A stretch of 64,000 nt of DNA from Zingiber officinale. Taxonomy: Eukaryota > Streptophyta > Magnoliopsida > Zingiberales > Zingiberaceae. Of the stretch, positions 1 to 11,619 are shown one piece after another (position 1 is the stretch's first letter; every line of letters starts with the position of its first letter). The stretch spans positions 30,217,891 to 30,281,890 of the forward strand of contig NC_055990.1 in the NCBI RefSeq assembly GCF_018446385.1, given 5' to 3'. Below the pieces are notes generated by a model that was not told the DNA's origin, did no database searches, and worked only from the letters and a program-made list of their open reading frames with translations. The translations under genes and the position numbers were made by a program.

Positions 1-1
1 C

Positions 2-2755
2 CGCATGTCTCCAGCAGAGCTGAAAGAGTTACAAGAACAACTTCAGGAGCTGCTTGACAAAGGCTTCATCCGCCCTAGTCATTCACCATGGGGAGCTCCT
101 GTGTTGTTTGTCAAGAAGAAGGATGGATCTATGCGGATGTGCATAGATTATAGGGCTCTGAATCAAGTGACAATCAAGAACAAGTACCCACTGCCCAGAA
201 TCGATGACTTATTTGATCAATTGAAAGGGGCAACAATGTTCTCCAAGATAGACCTGCGCTCTAGGTACCATCAGTTGAAAGTGAAGGAAAGTGATATACC
301 CAGAACAGCTTTCAGGACCAGATACGGACACTATGAGTTCGTAGTCATGCCTTTTGGTGTGACTAATGCACCTGCAGTCTTTATGGACTTGATAAACAGA
401 GTGTTCAGAGAATACCTTGACAAATTTGTCATCGTGTTCATCGATGACATTCTAGTCTATTCCAGAACCCCAGAGGAGCATGACACGCACTTGAGAATAG
501 TCCTGCAGACCCTACAGCAGAAACAGCTTTATGCCAAATTCTCGAAGTGCGAGTTCTGGTTAAATTAGGTGGTGTTTTTAGGTCACATTATTTCTAAAGA
601 AGGCATCCAAGTGGATCCTGCCAAGATTGAGGCAGTCAATAATTGGCATAGGCCCAAGAACGTTAGAGAGATCAGAAGTTTCCTTGTTTAGCTGGGTATT
701 AAAAAAAAATTGTGGAGGACTTTTCCAAGATAGCCTCTCCACTAACAGCCCTAACGAGGAAGGACAAAAAGTTTGAATAGTCAGACAAATGTGAGCAGAG
801 TTTCCAAGAGCTAAAGAAGAGACTGACCAATGCTCCCATCCTGATAGTTCCAGAAAGTGACAAGAGTTTTGACATCTACAGTGATACTTCCAAGATGGGC
901 CTAGGAGCTGTACTCATGCAAGAAGGGAAAGTTATAGCTTATGCTTCCAGACAACTCAAAGACTATGAGAAGAACTACCCCACTTATGATCTTGAGCTGG
1001 CAGTTGTGGTCTTTGCACTGAAACTCTGGCGACACTACTTGTATGGAGTCCAGTGCAGAATCTTCACAGACCATCAGAGTTTAAAGTATTTCTTCACCCA
1101 GAAGACTTAAACATGAGACAGTGCAGGTGGCTGGAGTTGGTCAAAGACTATGACTGTGAAATCCTCTACCACCCAGGCAAAGCTAACAAAGTGGCAGATG
1201 CACTAAGCAGGAAATCCAGTGCATCCCTGATGTCTTTGTCATCATTAGCCATGCCACTGCAGAAGGAGTTGTCAGATTTTGGAATGGAAATTATTTATGG
1301 GCAACTCTCTGCATTGACCTTAGAGTCAACCTTGCTTGAGGATATACAAAGAAAGCAAAGTGAAGATCTAGAAATCCAGAAGATCAAGCAAGGGATACAA
1401 AAAGAAGAAGATACATAATTTCGAGTATCAGACAGTGGAGTTCTTTATCAGGGGAACCGTCTTTGTGTTCCCAATGATGAGGAATTAAGAAGGAAGATTC
1501 TAGAGGAAGCTCATAGTACACCTTACTCCATGCATCCTGGTTCCACCAAGATGTACCAAGATTTGAAGCAGAGATTCTGGTGGTCTGGACTCAAGAGAGA
1601 TGTTGCAAAATATGTCAGTACCTGCCTGACATGCCAGAGAGTCAAAGCAGAGCACCAGAGACCAGGAGGAGTCCTGCAACCCCTTCCAATACCAGAGTGG
1701 AAGTGGGAAGACATATCCATGGAATTTATAATAGGTTTTCCAAGAACCACGAACAGATATGATGAAATATGGGTAATAGTGGACAGATCGACCAAGTCTG
1801 CCCATTTTCTAACCATCAAGGTGTCTCATTCTATAGAGCAGTAGGCACAACTATATGTTAAGGAAGTGATCAGAATTCATGGAGTTCCAAAATTTATTGT
1901 GTCTGATAGAGATGGGCGCTTCACCTCTCATTTTTGGGAGTGTGTTCAGAATGCACTAGGCACCAAACTCAAGTTCAGCACAGCCTTCTATCCTCAGACG
2001 GATGGACAGACAGAGCGAGTAAATCAGATTTTAGAAGATATGCTCAGAGCTTGTGCACTAGATTTCAAGGGAAGTTGGTGCAAGTATCTGTGCTTAGCTT
2101 AGTTTGCCTACAACAATAGCTATCAGGCCACCATCAAGATGGCACCTTATAAGGCGTTGTATGACAGGAAGTGCAGATCACCCATTTGCTAGCAAGAAGC
2201 AGGTGAAAGAAAAGAAATGGAAGTAGAGTTGGGCATTCAGACTGAGATGATAGATGAGACCACTCAGGCTATCCAGAAGATCAGACAGAGGATTAAGACT
2301 GCCCATAGTAGACAGAAAAGTTATGCTGACACACGCCGTAGGCCACTTGAGTTCCAAGTAGGGGATTCAGTTTTTCTCAAAGTCGCTCCTATGAAGGGAG
2401 TGATGAGATTTGGCAAGAAGAGAAAATTAAGTCCTCGCTATGTAGGACCTTACCTGATTACAAAGAGGATTGGGAAGGTAGCTTACATGCTGGACTTACC
2501 ACAGGACATGTCAGTAATACACAATGTATTTCATGTCTCTATACTAAAGAAGTGCATCCACGACCTTAGCCAAGTGATTCAGCCTCAGTCGGTGCAGATC
2601 CAGGAGGATCTTAGCTATGAGAGCAGACCTACACAGATAGTGGACAGAGCAGTCAAGAGACAAAGAAACAAAGAGGTGCCACTAGTGAAGGTCATCTGGC
2701 AGAACCAGAAGCATGAGGAAGTCACTTGGGAGCTTGAAGACAGTATGAGATAGAA
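2..2755 (+). pseudogene. Decayed Ty3 pol: RT, RNase H, integrase, chromodomain-like tail (element K)
   Basis: A polyprotein that would copy the element's RNA and insert the cDNA. RT is open from 5 to 568, with the catalytic motif FIDDILVYS near 440-465, and then meets a TAG just after 565. RNase H (about 850-1110) loses frame near 1100 and resumes with the tail DALSRKSS near 1195. The integrase zinc finger (CLTC near 1621-1632) and core follow (about 1690-2110), with SDRDG and the QTERVNQ helix. The first catalytic Asp of the usual MDF motif reads Glu here (SMEF). More stops fall near 1415, 1842, 2100 and 2189. The last piece (2217-2753) carries the GPY-like segment and a chromodomain-like end (VIWQNQKHEEVTWE). 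At least six lesions make it a dead gene. Confidence 0.9.
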
Positions 2756-2770
2756 ATATCCAGAATTATT

Positions 2771-2809
2771 CTAAGTTCGAGGACGAACTTTTTATAAGGT
2801 ATGAGGGAT
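2771..2809 (+). promoter_or_regulatory. Polypurine-tract junction upstream of the K 3' LTR
   Basis: A conserved block (CTAAGTTCGAGGACGAACTT followed by a G/A-rich stretch) sits directly before TGTAACGACCC. The same block recurs before the 3' LTR of element A at 8775-8813, so the two elements share plus-strand priming sequence. The inner part is an inverted repeat (AAGTTCG / CGAACTT). Confidence 0.7.
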
Positions 2810-2984
2810 TGTAACGACCCAAAATTTCCTTGTCTTAAGTTCTAAAAGTCCTTATTAATACTTAGAAATACATTAGAAATATTCTAGAGATTTTTAGGAA
2901 TTTTTAGAGTATTTTTATGTAATTTTTGGAGGTCGTTTGGTATTTTTACCAAAAGGAAGAAGTTTCAAAAATAAAGAGGTTCGG

Positions 2985-3060
2985 CCAAGGTTCGAACCCG
3001 CGACCTCCGACCCGAACCAAGTCTTAAGCAAATCCGGCTGACCAAGTGCCCAAGCGGGCG
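2985..3060 (-). other. Antisense tRNA-like segment in the K LTR (Pol III box-like motifs)
   Basis: On the minus strand a stretch reads like the body of a tRNA. A B-box-like GGGTTCGAACC lies about 43 nt downstream of an A-box-like TGGGCACTTGG. The B box fits the consensus well and the A box only partly. No full cloverleaf is claimed. Related segments occur at the same place in both LTRs of element A, so this is an LTR family feature. Confidence 0.45.
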
Positions 3061-3389
3061 TTGCTGATTAAGGAAGGAGCGACTTTTATTTAAAAAGTAG
3101 TTGGTAACAGGATACTCGAGTTATAAAGGGAGAACTTAGGGATTATTTTCCAAAACCTAAACTTCTCCTCTCCTCTTCTCCCGACGGCACGTGTGATGGA
3201 TCTGTTGGGCGAAAATGAAGAGGACTTAGGGCTTCACTCTGGCGGCCGGTCGAGGGGGGTTTTTCGAGAGCCATCCACACCATCGCGATCACCTCGTCGA
3301 GGAGAGTGCATAAAGGTGAGGAAGTTGCCGAGATTGCAACTCTCCGAGAACCTAGAAACCCTTCTTCCTAGCTGTGAGTTCAAGAACAC

Positions 3390-3408
3390 AGGTAAGTGCT
3401 ACTCACCT
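3390..3408 (+). other. Hairpin over a splice-donor-like motif (K LTR copy)
   Basis: AGGTAAGT is followed by a 3-nt loop and ACTCACCT, an 8-bp stem with one mismatch. The element A copies at 5203-5222 and 9535-9554 are perfect. The left arm reads as a 5' splice site (AG|GTAAGT). Confidence 0.5.
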
Positions 3409-4654
3409 ACGGTAAGAGTAGTTTCGAGCTTCGATTCTCTTTTTCTTTTGGTTTCGGAACATCTGTTTGTTTGGAGAGCTGCCATGAATCTCAAAGCAAG
3501 GGAATAAACCTACTACCAAGTTTAGGAGGTTTAAGATTTTATGATCCCGGATTCTTGTCTATCAAGAAAACCTACTTCGTTTTTAGTTGGCAATTGAAGT
3601 GGTACAACTTGCTTTCTAGGTACAGACATGCTTTGCTTAGTTGGAAATAATTTAGAATGTGTAAGTGCATTAAGTGCATGTTCTGGTATATCAACATATC
3701 CACGTATCAACTTTTGATAGCAGCAGCATTATTTTAGTAGATGGCATTTCTTTTGCTTAAGTTAATTGACTTGTCTTTACTAAGAGGATTTGATTTTTCC
3801 TTTTAATTCTGTTGTAGCAAGAAGAATAATTATGTGTGAAGTTTAAGAGTAGCAAGTGTCCTTTGTTTTCTTTGCTTTTGGATTATACTGTATAGTATTG
3901 GGATAGCTAGAGGTTTTAAGAGTAGAAATCGTTCTTGGCTTTCTTTCCTTTTTAGTTCTGTTGTAACAAGATTTAAGATCTTGTTGCTCAATAAAAGTAT
4001 AAGTATTGTAGTTTATTTTAGCATTGCAGATTTAGATTCTTTTGCAGTTAATCGAATTTCATTTAGCCTTGTAGTGCAGAAATGTAGTGCAGTATAGATC
4101 TCCTTGTAGTGCAGAATTTTAGTGCAGTTTCTTTAAGTAACTTGTACTTTAGCAAGTGCAGATCATATTTGAGTTTTCTTTTGTTTTCTTTGCTACTGTG
4201 CAGAACCTGAACTGCCCTCTTATTCCGAGTATATAGATAGATTTCTTGTTGATTAGAATAAATGGTCATATGAATAGTTCCTTACCATGTTTTCGGACTT
4301 TTGCGCATATGCATTTATGAGTAATTATAAGCAAGAAAAGACCAAGGTCTTGATTTGATCCCAAGTTCCAGAAGTTGAGGATCAAAGGCACGTTTAGTGC
4401 TTGAAGAAAATGTCGAGGCATTATATATTAGAAGTAATAAAAGATAACAAGTATTTTATTTTTTTTAAGAGGCTAGTACCCTGTAACGACCCAATTTTCC
4501 TCATTAGGAGTTCTAAATGTTTTTAAAAATATTTAGAAATACTTTAGAAATATTCTAGAGATTTTTAGAAATTTTTAGAGTATTTTTATGTAATTTTTGG
4601 AGATCGTTTGGTATTTTTACTAAACGAAAGAAGTTTCGGCAAAAATAATTTCCA

Positions 4655-4865
4655 AGCCGAGATTCGAACCGGAGACCTCCGGTTAAGCAAAGCCTTAAGT
4701 AAATCCGGCTAACCAAGTGTGCTGCGGATATTTTGTGAACATATAGGAACTAAATTATACTTAAGCCATAATAGAAACAGAAATATCAAAATAAAGGGAG
4801 CCGAGCAGTGTTCGAACACGCGACCTTTAACTCGCGCTAAACCGCTGCTGACCAAGTATTCAGGC
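4655..4865 (-). other. Two antisense tRNA-like segments in the 5' LTR of A
   Basis: On the minus strand two successive tRNA-like bodies occur. One (about 4655-4735) has B-box-like CGGTTCGAATC and A-box-like CACTTGGTTAGCCGG. The other (about 4800-4865) has GTGTTCGAACAC and TACTTGGTCAGCAGC. The tandem arrangement and minus orientation are conserved in the 3' LTR. They may be remnants of a SINE-like insertion fixed in the family, or functional Pol III boxes. Motifs only; transcription is not shown. Confidence 0.45.
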
Positions 4866-5202
4866 CGTCGGTTCTGTTTAGAATTGATAGCAAATTTATT
4901 TAAAGAAGTTAACCGAATATTGAAGTTATAAAAGAGGAGAACTTAGGGCTTGATTGATTGCCTGTGACCTAAATTCCTTCCTCCCCTTTCTCTCACGCGT
5001 GGCGCGTCGACACTCCTCTTCTCGGGCGAAGACGCAGCGGGGAGTTGGGGTTTCTCAGGCAGCCGGCCAAAGAGGATTCCCGCGAGCTCTTCTCAGACCT
5101 GAGTCCCTCTCGTCAAGGAGAGCTCGTGGGTGCAAGGAAGAGCTGGGATCTCGAGCTCGCCGAAACCCTAAAAGTTATTCCAGTTGTGAGTCAAAGAACA
5201 AG

Positions 5203-5222
5203 AGGTGAGTTGCTACTCACCT
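5203..5222 (+). promoter_or_regulatory. Perfect 8-bp hairpin over a splice-donor motif in the A 5' LTR
   Basis: AGGTGAGT, loop TGCT, ACTCACCT. The left arm is a near-consensus 5' splice site at the end of the presumed untranslated leader. The stem would hide it in RNA. A candidate acceptor lies about 1.6 kb downstream near 6832. The 3' LTR carries the same hairpin at 9535-9554. Confidence 0.5.
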
Positions 5223-7287
5223 GCAGTAGGAGTAGTTCCCTTCGATTGGTTTTTGAAAGAGTTTTGTCTTTGAAGATTTTTGCCGTGAATTGAGGATTTG
5301 GATTTCTACACGAGTTTTGTGTTTTGTACTACTTCTTCTAGGTAGTTTGGGATTCCAAATTAAGAACGTGAAGGATTAGGCATGTAGATTAAACTCCTCA
5401 GCCTTATGATTTGAGTTTCATGTTTAGATAATTATCTGTTGTTACCTTAGTGGGCAGAATCGATTGGATCAAATTGTTGCCTTACAGGTTTCGGGTTTGT
5501 TTCATGCTACAGCAAATTTCATGAGTAGGTGGCTGCAAAACCCTAGTTTCGGTTGTAATTAGATCAGCCTTTCTAGTGAGCTTTTCAATTTTGTTTTCCT
5601 TGTAGTTTAACAAGCATTTACAGTTTTGGAATTTAGAGGTTTAATTTTGAATTCTTTGTTGAATTTCCTGTTGTACAGTTAGCATGATCATGCTATATAA
5701 TGTCATGGTAGGTTTAGATGTTTCCCTTAGAGTAGATAGCTTTTCTCAATGTGATACTAGCTTGGTTCCTGCACTCTCAATTCCATTGTGCATTCTGATC
5801 ATGATTTATCAGGATTTGTAGCAAACCAATTTTGATTTCTCATTGTGATATTAGCTTGGTTCCTGCACTCTCAATTCCATAGCTTCCTGCAAGTCGGTAA
5901 CTTCTGTACAAAACATTGTTCAAGTTGCTATCATCAAAGTAAATATCACATTATTTGAACATGAACAACCATTAACTTGAGCATGCACAGTTTATTATGT
6001 GTTATATAGTTAGTTTCATTCATAGATGCATACGAAAGATACCCTAACGGTATTTTGGGTTTAAGAAAAGTATAAGAAAGATAAAGAAAAGTATAAGAAA
6101 GATAAAGAAAAGAAAGAAGAGGTCAAGGCCTTAAGTAGATCCCAAAGTCAAGATTTTAGGGATTTTTTACACACAAGGTGTCTATTAAAATGTCAAGGCA
6201 TTTAAAGAAGAAGTAATTAAGATTATAAGTATTTTACTTTTAAGAAGAGGCTAGTACCTGACTTCCGAGGTTATCGTTAAACAAATCCAGGTGTCCAATT
6301 CCAAGGTCTTGGCCCTGGTAGACCGAGGTCTGCTCTTTTAGGATTGGTGGCTCGCTACCCCAACCTATTAGGGAACGCGCATAAGATGGTACTATGCCTA
6401 GGCCCAAGAAGAAAGTTGATTATTATTTTGAAGTATTATAAGTATAAGTTTTTGAACAAGTAAAACAAGTTTTACCTAAGTATAAAGTGTTAAAGAATAA
6501 GTTTTAAACAAGTGAAATAAAGAATAAGTTTAGAACAAATGGAATAAGTTTCACTTTGTTTTAAAATCAGCAAGTTGAGTTTTCTTTTATGCTAGCATAT
6601 TATTTACATTAGTTTACTGTTCTTTGCTATTAGAAGGGCATGAGTAGCTTTACATGTTTAGCATTTCAGTATATTTGTTTCTTTTACTAGTAGATAAGCA
6701 TGAGTAGTTTTCCTTTTGAGCATTCAGCTTTTAGATTTCAGTATATTCACATGCATATCGAGTTTTGTGAGTTAGATAGCGCTTACTAAGCATTTTACTT
6801 ATAGAATGCATTTCCTCTTACTGCAGATAAAGGAAGATGACGAGGAGGTGCGGATGATGTGTGATGCCAGGGCTATGGAAGTCTTGGGACTAGAAAGGAG
6901 TTCCTTTAGTCTTCTTTCCTTATTCTTTGTTTTAGCTTCCGCATTTTAGTTATTGTAAACATTTGAGACTGTACTTTACACTCCGTGTCATTCAAGTTTA
7001 TTTTTGTTCTAGGTTGCATGTAGGATGAGTTTAGATTAGTAAGTAGATATTTGTGTGTTTGATACTTATTTAACAGCGTGGGTGTTTGATAAATGTTCCA
7101 GCCGCCTGTGGCTGATGTATACTATGTTTGTATCTCAGTTTATGGTCACCGGTATAGGGGAGACTCTGTCGAAATTTTTCGGTAGAGATTCTTCGTGGTT
7201 TCGATCATACCGGTTAAGTAGAGTTAGTAGTTAAGTAACTGTCACCTTAGAGAGTAATATAGTATAGTAAGAAGGGTGGTCGTTACA

Positions 7288-7303
7288 GTTAGTATCAGAG
7301 CAG
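7288..7303 (+). promoter_or_regulatory. Primer-binding site of element A
   Basis: Immediately after the 5' LTR the sequence GTTAGTATCAGAGCAG matches the usual TGGTATCAGAGC (initiator Met tRNA 3' end complement) with a changed start (TTAGTATCAGAGC). Confidence 0.8.
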
Positions 7304-7520
7304 TCCCCATTCTCCAGCATCACACATCAGCACCATCCTTGCCGTCTTCAAGTAAGAAAGTATTTAATTTTTCTTTTGTGCTTATTAATTGTTGTATAGA
7401 GTATCTGCTTATGTGCGCTTAAGTAAGAAGAAAATTCTTGTTTTATTTTTCTATGTTTGGATACATATGCTTAGGAAGAATAGAGATGATTTTAGTTTTG
7501 TTTCTCTCCTACATAATTAG

Positions 7521-8770
7521 ATGTCAAGAAGAGGACGTCCCCGTACCGTTCATACTGAGGACCGAGCACAGGAGAACGAAAAGCCAAGAATAGCTGAACC
7601 AAATCTCTCTGAAGTTGTTGCTCAACTCCAGAGACAAGTGGCGGAGCAGCAACAAGTAATCGTCAATCTGATGGCGAATCAGCAGCCAGTCCCTCCCACT
7701 CCTCTGTGGAAACTCCAGTGGTATCTGAGGTTCCACCAGCCGCCTTGGAAGTCCCCACAGCACCTAGAAGACAAGAAGCCTACCTGATACAGTGGTTGAA
7801 GCTGAAGCCAGAAAGTTTTTCAGGCACGATTGAGCCCTGGGATGCTCAGGCTTGGTTCAAGACACTAGAGAGCACCATGGAGCTTCTTGACTGGCCAGAA
7901 GTCGAGAAGGTCAAGTGTGCTTCTTTCTGCTTATCTGGAGATGCCCGTATGTGGTGGGAGAGAGTGAAGAGCAAGAGAATAGTCAATCAGATGAACTGGG
8001 CTGACTTCGAGATGGAGTTTTACGAAGAATTCTTTCGTCAACGAATCACCAACAAGCATTATGAGGAGTTTATAGAATTCAGACAAGGTGATCTGTCAGT
8101 GGAAGAAGCAGTCAAGAGGTTCAACAGGCTGGCTCGCATCTGCCCAGAGCTAGTAAGTACGGAGAAGGAATGAGTCAGACTGATGCTTAGGATGCTGAGA
8201 CCAGTGATAACACTTAATGTGAGTGGTGGAACACACCAACCTCAGACTGGCGAAGAGCTGGTCAGCAGAGCATTAGTCGCTGAGCATTATTTGAACAACA
8301 TCAAGGCACAACGAGAGCAACACAAGCCAGATAAGATAAAAGACAAGACGGTGGAGAATCAAAGACCCCAGTCAAGTGATCAGAATTGGAAGGGCAAGGG
8401 TAACAAAAGGAAACAATGGTATTTTGGAGGTAGCCAAGAGGAAGGCCCAGCAAACAAGCAGACCAAGTTTCCTCCCTGTCCTAAGTGTGGAAGAGTACAT
8501 CCAGGAACCTGTCTTTTGGGTACGACTGGATGTTATTCATGTGGTCAAGAAGGACATCTAGCTAGAGCATGTCCTAACAAGTTTAAGGCACCTCAGCAAC
8601 AGTCAGTGCAATATAGAGACGAGCATGCACAGTTACACCACATGACAACATCGCTAGAAGGACCCTATCTCAGTCAGGGACGGTTGGAAGCCCCACCCAT
8701 TCCAACCAATGCCAGAGTATTTTCTCTTACTAGGGAAGAAGCTGCCGGTGCCCCCACAATAGTCACATAA
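7521..8770 (+). pseudogene. Gag of element A (retrotransposon gag domain plus zinc knuckle), frameshifted
   Basis: The only gene of element A. It would encode the capsid/nucleocapsid protein that packages element RNA. The ATG at 7521 opens a basic, Gln-rich N-terminus. The main frame then shifts (the first frame stops at 7785-7787, while the second is open from 7706 or earlier). The gag domain follows, with motifs such as EPWDAQAWFKTLES and the WWERVKS helix. A TGA at 8171-8173 interrupts it. The C-terminal part (8183-8770) carries a CCHC zinc knuckle CYSCGQEGHLARAC near 8533-8574 preceded by a CPKC pair. The frameshift and stop mean this copy is probably not functional, though the LTRs are well preserved. 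Confidence 0.88.
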
Positions 8771-8813
8771 TTATTCTAAGTTCGAGGACGAACTTTTTAT
8801 AAGGTATGGGGAT
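8771..8813 (+). promoter_or_regulatory. Polypurine-tract junction of element A
   Basis: Starts at the gag stop and repeats the CTAAGTTCGAGGACGAACTT block seen in K. It ends in a G/A-rich run (AAGGTATGGGGAT) right before the 3' LTR. gag therefore runs straight into the plus-strand priming site with no room for pol. Confidence 0.75.
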
Positions 8814-11619
8814 TGTAACGACCCAATTTTCCTCATTAGGAGTTCTAAAAGTTCTTAAAAATATTTAGAAATACTTTAGAAATATTCTAGAGATTTTTAG
8901 AAATTTTTAGAGTATTTTTATGCAATTTTTGGAGATCGTTTGATATTTTTACTAAACGAAAGAAGTTTCGGTAAAAATAATGTCCAAGCCGAGATTCGAA
9001 CCGAAGACCTCCGGTTAAGCAAAGCCTTAAGTAAATCCGGCTAACCAAGTGTGCTACAGATTTTTTGTGAACATATAGGAACTAAATTATACTTAAGCCA
9101 TAATAGAAACAGAAATATCAAAATAAAGGGAGCCGAGCAGAGTTCGAACACGCGACCTTTAACTCGTGCTAAACCACTGCTGACCAAGTATTCAGGCTGT
9201 CGGTTCTGTTTAGAATTGATAGCAAATTTATTTAAAGAAGTTAACCGAATATAGAAGTTATAAAAGAGGAGAACTTAGGGCCTGATTGATTACCCATGAC
9301 CTAAATTCCTTCCTCCCCTTTCTCTCACGCGCGGCGCGTCGACACTCCTCTTCTCGAGCGAAGACGCAGCGGGGAGTTGGGGTTTCTCCAGCGGCCGGCC
9401 AAAGAGGATTTTTGCGAGCTCTTCTCGGACCCGAGTCCCTCTCGTCAAGGAGAGCTCGTGGGTGCAAGGAAGAGCTGGGATCTCGAGCTCGCCAAAACCC
9501 TAGAAGTTATTCCGATTGTGAGTCAAAGAACAAGAGGTGAGTTGCTACTCACCTGTAGTAGGAGTAGTTCCCTTCGATTGGTTTTCGAAAGAGTTTTTTC
9601 TTTGAAGATTTCTTCCGTGAATTGAGGATTTGGATTTCTACACGAGTTTTGTGTTTTGTACTACTTCTTCTAGGTAGTTTGGGATTCCAGATTAAGAACG
9701 TGAAGGATTAGGAATGTAGATTAAACTCCTCAACCTTATGATTTGAGTTTCATGTTTAGATAATTATCTGTTGTTACCTTAGTGGGCAGAATCGATTGGA
9801 TCAAATTGTTGCCTTACAGGTTTCGGGTTTGTTTCATGCTACAGCAAATTTCATGAGTAGGTGGCTGCAAAACCCTAGTTTTGGTTGTAATTAGATCAGC
9901 CTTTCTAGTGAGCTTTTCAATTTTGTTTTCCTTGTAGTTTAACAAGCATTTATAGTTTTGGAATTTAGAGGTTTAATTTTGAATTCTTTGTTGAATTTCC
10001 TGCTGTACAGTTAGCATGATCGTGCTATATAATGTCATGGTAGGTTTAGATGTTTCCCTTAGAGTAGATAGCTTTTCTCAATGTGATACTAGCTTGGTTC
10101 CTACACTCTCAATTCCATTGTGCATTCTGATCATGATTTATCAAGATTTGTAGCAAACCAATTTTGATTTCTCATTGTGATATTAGCTTGGTTCCTGCAC
10201 TCTCAATTCCATAGCTTCTTGCAAGTCGGTAACTTCTGCACAAAACATTGTTCAAGTTGCTATCATCAAAGTAAATATCACATTAGTTGAACATGAATAG
10301 TCATTAACTTGAGCATGCGCAGTTTATTATGTGTTGCATAGTTAGTTTCATTTATAGATGCATATGAAAGATACCCTAACGATATTTTGGGTTTAAGAAA
10401 AGTATAAGAAAGATAAAGAAAAGTATAAGAAAGATAAAGAAAAGAAAGAAAAGGCCAAGGCCTTAAGTAGATCCCAAAGTCAAGACTTTAGGGATTTTTG
10501 GCACACAAGGTACCTATTAAAATGCCAAGACATTTAAAGAAGAAGTAATTAAGATTATAAGTATTTTACTTTTAAGAAGAGACTAGTACCCGACTTCCGA
10601 GGTTGTCGTTAAACAAATCCAGGTGTCCAATTCCGAGGTCTTGGCCCTGGTAGACCGAGGTCTGCTCTTTTAGGATTGGTGGCTCGCTACCCCAACCTAT
10701 TAGGGAACGCGCATAAGATGGTACTATGCCTAGGCCCAAGAAGAAAGTTGATTATTATTTTGAAGTTTTATAAGTATAAGTTTTTGAACAAGTAAAACAA
10801 GTTTTACCTAAGTATAAAGTGTTAAAGAATAAGTTTTAAACAAGTGAAATAAAGAATAAGTTTAGAACAAATGGAATAAGTTTCACTTTGTTTTAAAATC
10901 AGCAAGTTGAGTTTTCTTTTATGCTAGCATGTTATTTACATTGGTTTATTGTTCTTTGCTATTAGAAGAGCATGAGTAGCTTTACATGTTTAGCATTTCA
11001 GTATGTTTGTTTCTTTTACTAGTAGATAAGCATGAGTAGTTTTCCTTTTGAGCATTCAGCTTTTAGATTTCAGTATATTCACATGCATATCGAGTTTTGT
11101 GAGTTAGATAGCGCTTACTAAGCATTTTGCTTATAGATTGCATTTCGTCTTACTGCAGATAAAGGAAGACGACGAGGAGGTGCGGATGATGTGTGATGCC
11201 AGGACTATGGAAGTCTTGGGACTAGAAAGGAGTTCCTTTAGTCTTCTTTCCTTATTCTTTGTTTTAGCTTCCGCATTTTAGTTATTGTAAACATTTGAGA
11301 CTGTACTTTACACTCCGTGTCATTCAAGTTTATTTTTGTTCTAGGTTGCATGTAGGATGAGTTCAGATTAGTAAGTAGATATTTGTGTGTTTGATACTTA
11401 TTTAACAGCGTGGGTGTTTGATAAATGTTCCAGCCGCCTGTGGCTGATGTATACTATGTTTGTATCTCAGTTTATGGTCACCGGTATAGGGGAGACTCTG
11501 CCGAAATTTTTTGGTAAAGACTCTTCGTGGTTTCGATCATACCGGTTAAGTAGAGTTAGTAGTTAAGTAACGATCACTTTAGAGAGTAATATAGTATAGT
11601 AAGAAGGGTGGTCGTTACA
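8814..11619 (+). repeat. 3' LTR of element A
   Basis: Same length and internal order as the 5' LTR: tRNA-like segments near 8987-9197, TATA-like TTATAAAAGAGG near 9258, hairpin at 9535-9554. It ends GGTCGTTACA followed by the TACCC duplication. No gene seen. Confidence 0.93.

Larger units (their letters stand above)
2810..4481 (+). repeat. 3' LTR of element K, first part
   Basis: Starts TGTAACGACCC after the polypurine junction. It contains an antisense tRNA-like stretch (2985-3060), a TATA-like motif (TTATAAAGGG near 3121), a C/T-rich leader with a short open frame (3193-3507, not believed coding), and a splice-donor-like hairpin near 3390. It is cut at 4481 by element A. The LTR resumes at 11625, and the total without the insert is about 2635 bp. 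Between 3510 and 4480 it is AT-rich and I see no gene. Confidence 0.85.
4482..7287 (+). repeat. 5' LTR of element A
   Basis: 2806 bp, TGTAACGACC...GGTCGTTACA. In order: two antisense tRNA-like segments (4655-4865), a TATA-like TTATAAAAGAGG near 4926, a GC-rich leader (4975-5200), the splice-donor hairpin (5203-5222), and a long AT-rich stretch with a near-duplicate block around the phrase TTAGCTTGGTTCCTGCACTC (5745-5885). A short purine repeat lies at 6064-6120. An acceptor-like CTTACTGCAG precedes a purine-rich segment near 6830. I see no gene in it; small open frames at 4719-4931 and 4954-5293 are not supported. Confidence 0.93.
4482..11619 (+). mobile_element. Element A: TR-GAG-like non-autonomous LTR retrotransposon
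   Basis: A complete element of 7138 bp with a perfect 5-bp target duplication TACCC (4477-4481 and 11620-11624). The LTRs span 4482-7287 and 8814-11619, each 2806 bp, begin TGTAACGACCC and end GGTCGTTACA. The 1526-bp interior holds a tRNA-Met-type primer site, one gag gene and a polypurine junction. There is no protease, RT, RNase H or integrase. Known TR-GAG elements have this layout and depend on an autonomous relative. The near-identical polypurine junction and LTR ends make a K-like Tekay element the likely partner. It sits inside the LTR of K, a relative. LTR differences are a few percent by eye, concentrated in the first 500 bp. Confidence 0.93.

Noticed and set aside
2985-3060. A genuine tRNA gene on the minus strand
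   Set aside because: The A box is imperfect, no convincing acceptor stem or anticodon arm was found, and it recurs inside LTRs.
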